A stretch of 64,000 nucleotides of DNA from positions 285,672 to 349,671 of the forward strand of contig ML133452.1 of assembly GCA_003864495.1 (NCBI GenBank). The letters run 5' to 3'. The position numbers and the translations under genes are program-made. Origin of the DNA: Nemopilema nomurai (Eukaryota > Cnidaria > Scyphozoa > Rhizostomeae > Rhizostomatidae). The notes beneath the pieces were generated by a model, which did no database searches, had not been told where the DNA came from, and saw nothing but the letters and a program-made list of their open reading frames with translations. Positions 57,750 to 64,000 of this stretch are shown one piece after another; positions within the stretch are counted from its first letter, which is position 1; each line of letters begins with the position of its first letter.

Positions 57750-59587
57750 ATGAATTATTACTTTGTTGGTGAGTGTTGTTTTATTGTGCTTTCAGTTTTT
57801 TGTAAACATATATAGTTGTTCATGTTTGGAGATTAAAGTAAGCAAGTGTGCTTGAATGGCTTTTAGACAGAATTGATGTATGTTCTATTAATCTGTGGAA
57901 GCATTAGTCCATTAATTGATAATAAAAAAATGGGAGATGAAACAAAGAAATAAATACTGGTGTTACAATCACTGTAGGAAAGTTATAATTATTGCCAAAA
58001 GTTCTTGCTCATACCTACTGTACCTTATCCACTGCAATGGCAATGGTTGTGTTGGTAATTTGAAAATTGGTTCATTAACAGGCTCTTTGAATAACAAGCT
58101 CATAAAAGGCTTTAGGTTGACAACATTTATGAAGCATAGAAAGATATCTGTGACAACAAAAGTTAAGATGGAGAAAAAATGCAGTAAGAATTTTGCAAAA
58201 ACTAGCTGAGTACTTTTATTGTTGGATTGTGATTTTGGAAACCACAGCTTGTTTAGGAATTTAATAGTAAGGATGACGGCACTTAAAAAGTCCATATTGT
58301 GATAGTTGACACTTGTTACAAAATTATAAATATGACGTATCAGAATGTAAGACAAGTCTGTTACATGACAAATCTGGTAACTGACACAGACGTTTTGACT
58401 CTGTCAAGAGTCATCTTCAGTGTGAATAAAACGGGTGAGAAAACCAATAAATACATAAGTTAAAAAATTTGATTAAAGAAAGGGATTGCAAAAACCATGT
58501 CATTAAAGCAAACTTTTTATTGTATCTTTTCTAGATACCTATACCACAATGCCAAGCATGGTTAGATGTGTATTTATGTGGCTACCTTGCATCCAAGGTA
58601 CAAAGAAAACATTCAGTGAAATAGGAATCTATTTAATGTTGGTTCTGTTAGCTAATTAATTGTAGATTATGGTGTAAGTTGTAATTCATCCTTTGATAAG
58701 TTTAATTGAGTCTTCTTAAAGCATCTCTTAATGAAATTTTATGAATGTGTCTGTCACAAAATTTTCTGCTTTTCAAAGGCCAAATGTGGTATTTTACATT
58801 GGCATAAAAATGCAGGCTTTGTGTTTTTTGCTAAGAAAATTGTTCTAAAAAGAAAGATTGATTCTCTTTAAAGCCATTGGCCTTGTTAGCATTTTAGGTC
58901 AGAGTATTAGCTTGATTGTTACACATTTGGTTAGACTTTCCCTAGGTTCAAACAGCATTACCTTGTGTTCATCTTTTATCATCTTTTACTAGCATGCATG
59001 TATGCCATCATTTTTTGCTTTGTTCTTGGTCAGTGAAGTACTTTGCTCTTTTTTACTTTAAACACAGAATTGAATCATAGAATGTGTACATAGAAAGAAA
59101 CAAGAGTAACTAGAAGACATTTGTGAATATTTGTGTAGCTAGGTATAAATTATGATGTGTGTTTAGTTGTTTGTAAATAGGCTTTGAATCAGTAATCATT
59201 ATTCTTTGATAAAAATATGTTCACTTTCTAACTGTTTTGAGTTTGAATTGCATAAAATGTGTTGAAATTGTATTTTCTCTTGTCCCAATGACTTTAGTTT
59301 TTATAACATGTGCAAGATCTTGATGCTTCTGGCTATAATAATGGTTTACTTTATGATCATGGTATTTGCAAAGAAGTGTGACTCACCTCAGAAATGTAAA
59401 GAAGGGATCTTCAAAAAGGTTCCAAATTCACTGAATTTTTGCTTATAAAAGATATGAATAAGTTGTCAGTAGAAAGACAATTTCAAAGGGTTTTTGTCTT
59501 TTGATTGGATATTTTCAGTCTGTGGGTCCAGAGAAAATTTGGAGGATAAGCAGTTTATGATGGATATCCAGAAAGTTTTTCAAAATT

Positions 59588-59662
59588 AAAGGGGATTCGT
59601 TTTATACAAGGATACCTTGTATTGAAGGGAATTCGTTTCATTAAAGGATACCTTTTCACTGT
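59588..59662 (+). repeat. Two-copy direct repeat
   Basis: AAGGGGATTCGTTTTATACA followed by AGGATACCTT is repeated as AAGGGAATTCGTTTCATTAA followed by AGGATACCTT, a unit of about 38 bases in two diverged copies. Confidence 0.6.
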
Positions 59663-62600
59663 CTGTACAAAAAATTTACGAAGAAAATATTATTTGCAAG
59701 ACAACTAATTGAACTTGCCCTGTTGTTCCAAAAAACCGTTGGCTTAGTTTTCTATTATTTTCTAAAGTATCAGATATATACTTTTATACAGGGACACAGA
59801 GTCAAGGGGCCATGCATCAATGAAATATTCATCATGATTGTACGATAAGTATTATGTCATTTGTCGATAATCGATAAAATAAAATATTTGCCTGTGAGAT
59901 TGAAATATTTTCCCCCGCAACAACCTTAAAATTGTAATAAATCATGACTGCAAGGTATGCTACAAAGATATTTTGCAATCTTCTCGTAGTCTTGGAGAAA
60001 AGACGTTGCAAGTTGTTTTTGTGCCACATTAGCAGGGGCGTTGCTAAAGATGAGGGTTTTGTACTTCCCCATCTTTTGCCGTCGGCACAATCAAGATTTC
60101 ATCGGCAAATAATGAAACTTTTCGACTGTATTGTTTTGTTTTTTAGTTTCGTCTCATTGTCGAATGAGAGATTATAGCATTAACTTTTATCATAAAGGAA
60201 ATAAATGCTCAAATGCTATGGCTCACCGGTAACACCGGAAAGGTTTTTGTCTGTAATAAGGTGTCATTTGGCTAGGAGAGCGAAAGAAAGCCGCGTTACC
60301 CTGCCTGATTTATAACTTCTACCCTTCAACACTTTCAAAGGGCATACAGATTTATGACATGTAAAGCATAAGGAAAAGATGGATGAAACAAAGAAACCTT
60401 TCTTCTGTCTCGCTTTTTCAAAAATTTTGAATAAAGAATCCAATTTGCAGCTTGAATGAATGCTATTGCTGAAAAGGTCTTGGCCACTTCAACTTTGTGA
60501 AGATGTTCAACACTTTCGTCGTTGCCTTTCCCCTTTGCGAAAAGAACAGCTTTACTGGAACGGGGAATGGTATATTAAACATGATAATTTGATGAATGAA
60601 GTGCAACGAAAATTTCTCCATAAGATGCCTTACGAATGAATGAAAGGCTGGTATAATCTAAACTTGCTGAAGAAGTTTGGAGGATAGCAGGTTTTGAATA
60701 ATTTGAGGTTTCTGTGAAGTTTACGATTATGGTTATAATGGTTTTTATTGATAGAATTATTGTCAGAATATTGCTACTAATTGTTAGGATTATATTGTAA
60801 GTTAGTATGATTGGCATTAGCTGATGACGTCATGCTGTGCCATTATCTCACACGTGGAACGTGTTGTTAATCCGAATCGAATCGGTATTCATCGAGAGCG
60901 CAACTGTATCTGTTGATTGTGGACACAAGATGGGAAATAAGGGTCTGCCAGACCTCTGATTGAAAGCGAGTTTTAAGGCGCAAAGTGACTTGAAACTTTT
61001 GAATGTTCACTTCTGCGTATTTTCTATTCAGTGTTTGTGGATTTATGCAACACGAAAATTTGTCTCGCAGCTTCATTTCTTGAATAAGATGTTACCGCTT
61101 TCTTTCCCGTGGCGATTTTTTTAGGCAACCACGTGGTGTTTGCTAACAAAGACCAAGAAGCTGCTCTGCGAAGAACCAATTAACGCATGGCATCAGATTG
61201 AATCGCAGCATGACCCAGTCTCTCATGAGACCAAAACTTGTTTCAATGACCCTGCCATGTTCCAAAGTGTTCTTTCCATTTCAAAGTGTTCTTTCCACTC
61301 CATTCGCAATCGGATGCTTACCTGCAGCTTGCACTAGCTTTGACCCTGGGAAGTCAAAGCAAACGGATAAGAACAGTTAAAGCATGAGCAAGAGGACAGC
61401 ACTACAGTAAGACAGTTTCAGCAAAAGACATCTTGCTTAGGTTGGCCTGCATTCGATCTTGCTTGTGTCTTCTTTAACAATGAGTTGTCATTCAAGAGCG
61501 CGCTTGCAGTCTGCGCCTGATTCACGCCGCACTGCGGTGGAGCCGCCTAGGCCCGTGAAGAGATAAAACATGCCTCGTGTTAAATCACTTGAAAAGAGAA
61601 CATATCTTCAGCATGCCAAAATCACTTGTGAAGAGATTGCTGAGCCTACATCTACGGTGTTTGCCTAATGATGTTTCGTGGCAAACTCTTCAGGAATTTT
61701 ATGCTCGTAATCCACTGCCCTTTCACTGCTCCTGATTACAAACAACTTGTTAAAAATACCAAATTGTGATAACAGTGAGGTGGCAGAACAACCTTACTAT
61801 CTTGTATTTATTTAAACCAGCTTGGTGCCTAGCCGAAATCCTTCTTCATTCTAGTTGCCTGTCCATAGATAGAAGCGAGTAAATTTTAGATCATTCGCAG
61901 TTTTCTTTCCAAGAGCAACACGCAGGTAGGGCATTGTTCAGAATCACTGCCCACTGACAGGATCCAGTGCCTGCGCTTGGCAGCAGGGTATCAACAGCAA
62001 GGCCACCGATTATTATGGGTTTCTTTGGGCCATGGTTTTTCCAGTGAGCCTATGCCAAATAATGCTGCATAATGGGCCATTGACAGGCCTTCTACCGGTG
62101 CTGTATGTGACCTTAATAAACTTGGTTCTTATTCATTCCAATGAAAGAGAAGAAACGACAGAAGGCAGCAAGAGGTAAGAAAGAACTTGTTTTGCGCGAA
62201 TTGCTCCTCCAACCTTTATTATCCAGGGTCGGCAATTTGTATTTGAAATTGGGGACGGAGGCAAAATGTGAAGATTATATAAGGGTTTAGTTAAGGCGTC
62301 CACCCCTAAATATTTTGATAATAAAATCACAATCAGGGTCCTTCTAAGCAAAATATATCACAGAATATTTGAACTTCCTTCATTCTACTTAATAACTGTT
62401 TTTCTATTTCTTTGTACATGGCCGTAAAATGTATTTGGCCCCAAATCCCTCCCATTTAGCCTCGGCCCTGTACCAGTTGAAGTTAGCTAGCTCTGTACAT
62501 TCGATTGTTGTTGTATAGTGCCTACGGCATATAAAGTTTTAATGGCCGCGTTACGTTGATATCAACGCATCTTAATCGTAGAAAGAATCGGAGACTATAG

Positions 62601-62699
62601 TTATATTGTCTGTGTGAAGTCAAACCATGCTTTCATACTTTTTTGCTTGCTAAATGGTGCTTATTATCCTATTCGCCCATTATTTAATTAATCTAACCT

Positions 62700-63010
62700 A
62701 CTGACCCAGTTACTTATTCATCAAGCCACTTACTTGGTTCTTTCACAGCAATCTACTCATTTTACCTGTTTTACTTCCATACCTTGCCTTACCTACTGGC
62801 CTTGTCCCGTCTTCATACTTATCCCACATACATAGCTTGTATCACCTACATACCTTGCATGACCCTGTCTGACCTACTTACCTTGTCTCACCTAAATAGC
62901 TTGTATCATCTACATACATTGCTTGAATTACTTACTTACCTTGTTGTCCCATCTACTTACCTTATCTCCTCTACTTACCTTGTCTCACTTTCATTCATAT
63001 TCTTTATTGC
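62700..63010 (+). repeat. Degenerate ACCTTGTC-type tandem repeat
   Basis: Many loose copies of a unit near ACCTACTTACCTTGTCTC follow one another up to the acceptor of the first GGT exon. Spacing and sequence vary, so it is an old, eroded minisatellite. It produces a pyrimidine-rich region directly upstream of that splice acceptor. Confidence 0.65.
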
Positions 63011-63038
63011 TTGTCTTGTCTTAAATTGTCTCCTCTAG

Positions 63039-64000
63039 ACAAATCCCAATTGAGCCCGCGCATTTCCAACACGCTGCTGTAGCATCAGACAATGCTAAAT
63101 GTTCAGAGTTGGGAAAGTCAATCCTAGTGAAGGGCGGAAGTGCTGTTGACAGCGTTATTACTGTCCAGCTTTGCACTGAAGCGATCAACAGCCATTCTAC
63201 TGGTATTGCAGGAGGCGGATTCATGATCGTGTATGACAAAAAATCAGGTACTTCAATTGTCAACCCTTGCTCTGTTTGGTATCCAGATGCTTCGAACCGC
63301 AAAGCTTTAAAGTAGTTTTGGAAAGGCGGATCCATGGACTTCTATGCTTAAAGGCGTTTTGCCGCGACGCTCCATTGGTTATGCATATGTTGACTAGAAA
63401 ATAACCAGTTGTGGATCGAAAACAACGTTAGGGGCTGTTAGGGTGGGGGGCACAAATGACTGTGCTTTAGCCTATAAGCGCCCATCCAAGCACAGCGTCA
63501 ACGAAAAAGACTTTCCCCTGTCGACATTGGCTTTTTATTTTGCCACTCTTAGTCCATTTTACAACCCATTCCGAGTCTCTTAGAAGCATCGGACAAGGGA
63601 ATCTTTGGAGTTTGCAAAATTGCGATTTCTTCGCTCTATGCTATTCTGATGTCTTACTAATCTTTCAAGGTCGTGGACAACATTCTGTTGCTTTGGAATA
63701 CTGCCTGCTATTCCAAAACGTCCACTTTGCGAAAAACAGTGGGACCATAATTTCAATGCTGTACCACAAAACATTTGTTCACCTATTGCAGATTAACAAT
63801 TATGAGAACAGGGTTTTCTCTAGGTATCGATACAATTAAGTACCTAGATACCTTTATGTCAACCTATTATTTTCACTAGATTTATGACAACCCATCAGGA
63901 CGATGACCTGACCAACTTGCTGTTTACTCATCTTCCTACGTTTCTAGGAAAATCAAGCGTCATTGACTTCCGGGAAACACTTCCTTTGAAATTCAAGAAT
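63039..64000 (+). CDS. Gamma-glutamyltransferase, N-terminal exons (partial)
   Basis: Exon 63039-63247 and the beginning of another at 63958 (running off the window) join in phase. The first encodes HFQHAAVASDNAKCSELGKS, then LVKGGSAVDSVITVQLCTEA and NSHSTGIAGGGFMIVYDKKSG. This is the conserved start of the GGT large subunit (HAAVAxD, GGSAVDA, HSxGIGGG). The second begins KSSVIDFRETLP, matching VINAREVAP of GGT. GGT is a type II membrane or secreted enzyme that cleaves gamma-glutamyl bonds of extracellular glutathione. Exon 1, with the cytoplasmic tail and membrane anchor, was not found. The catalytic threonine lies beyond the window. GGT1 and GGT5/7-like members cannot be told apart here. 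Confidence 0.85.

Larger units (their letters stand above)
57750..63038. other. RNF11 3' region and long spacer before GGT
   Basis: No gene was recognised over about 5.3 kb. The first part is probably RNF11 3' untranslated sequence. It contains a repeat motif at 58377-58430 resembling a dispersed retroelement or ribozyme-like hairpin, a second copy of the SINE end motif (CTACCTTGCATCCAAGGTAC, 58582-58601), a two-copy direct repeat near 59.6 kb and a degenerate ACCTTGTC repeat at 62.7-63.0 kb. Confidence 0.45.

Noticed and set aside
62141..62174. MKEKKRQKAAR followed by a GTAAGA donor, considered as GGT exon 1
   Set aside because: It ends one base into a codon whereas the exon at 63039 needs two, and no membrane anchor lies between them.

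Overview
The window is nuclear DNA of an intron-rich invertebrate animal. Genes carry many short exons with GT-AG junctions, introns and spacers are AT-rich, and there are tRNA-derived SINEs and several DNA transposons. The intact PIF/Harbinger element and a small secreted PAN-domain protein fit an anthozoan cnidarian (coral or sea anemone). That placement is an inference, not proven here. No CRISPR, operon, rRNA or true tRNA gene was seen.

Layout, left to right. 1-0.54 kb: the edge of an unrecognised minus-strand gene that may share a promoter with PIGW. 0.68-6.56 kb: PIGW (GPI-anchor inositol acyltransferase, 5 exons), with a decayed hAT transposon in intron 3. 7.86-12.48 kb: a 6-exon ER protein disulfide isomerase-like gene that has lost its CXXC site and ends in KTEL. 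12.5-15.2 kb: spacer with a SINE and a Tc1/mariner-type MITE. 15.20-16.10 kb: an intronless SAP30BP. 16.1-18.9 kb: spacer with two MITEs. 18.98-39.09 kb: FCHO1/2 (muniscin), about 27 exons, with an apparent 1-base frame disruption in exon 21 and a 112-bp tandem duplication over the end of exon 24. 41.85-44.93 kb: calreticulin (7 exons, HDEL end) with a perfect ER-stress element upstream. 47.1-51.2 kb: a minus-strand PAN-domain secreted protein whose first intron holds a 3.09-kb, apparently intact Harbinger transposon. 53.1-54.5 kb: weak unrecognised exons. 54.74-57.75 kb: RNF11 (3 exons), with a SINE in intron 2. 63.04-64.0 kb: the first recognisable exons of a gamma-glutamyltransferase running off the window.

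The genes form no pathway cluster. Three of them act in or on the ER or secretory pathway (PIGW, the PDI-like protein, calreticulin), and FCHO and RNF11 act in endocytosis and membrane-associated ubiquitination. This looks like chance neighbourhood. Exon boundaries were read by eye from splice consensus, phase continuity and family resemblance. Phases join correctly across PIGW, the PDI-like gene, calreticulin and RNF11, and across FCHO except for the one exon-21 problem.
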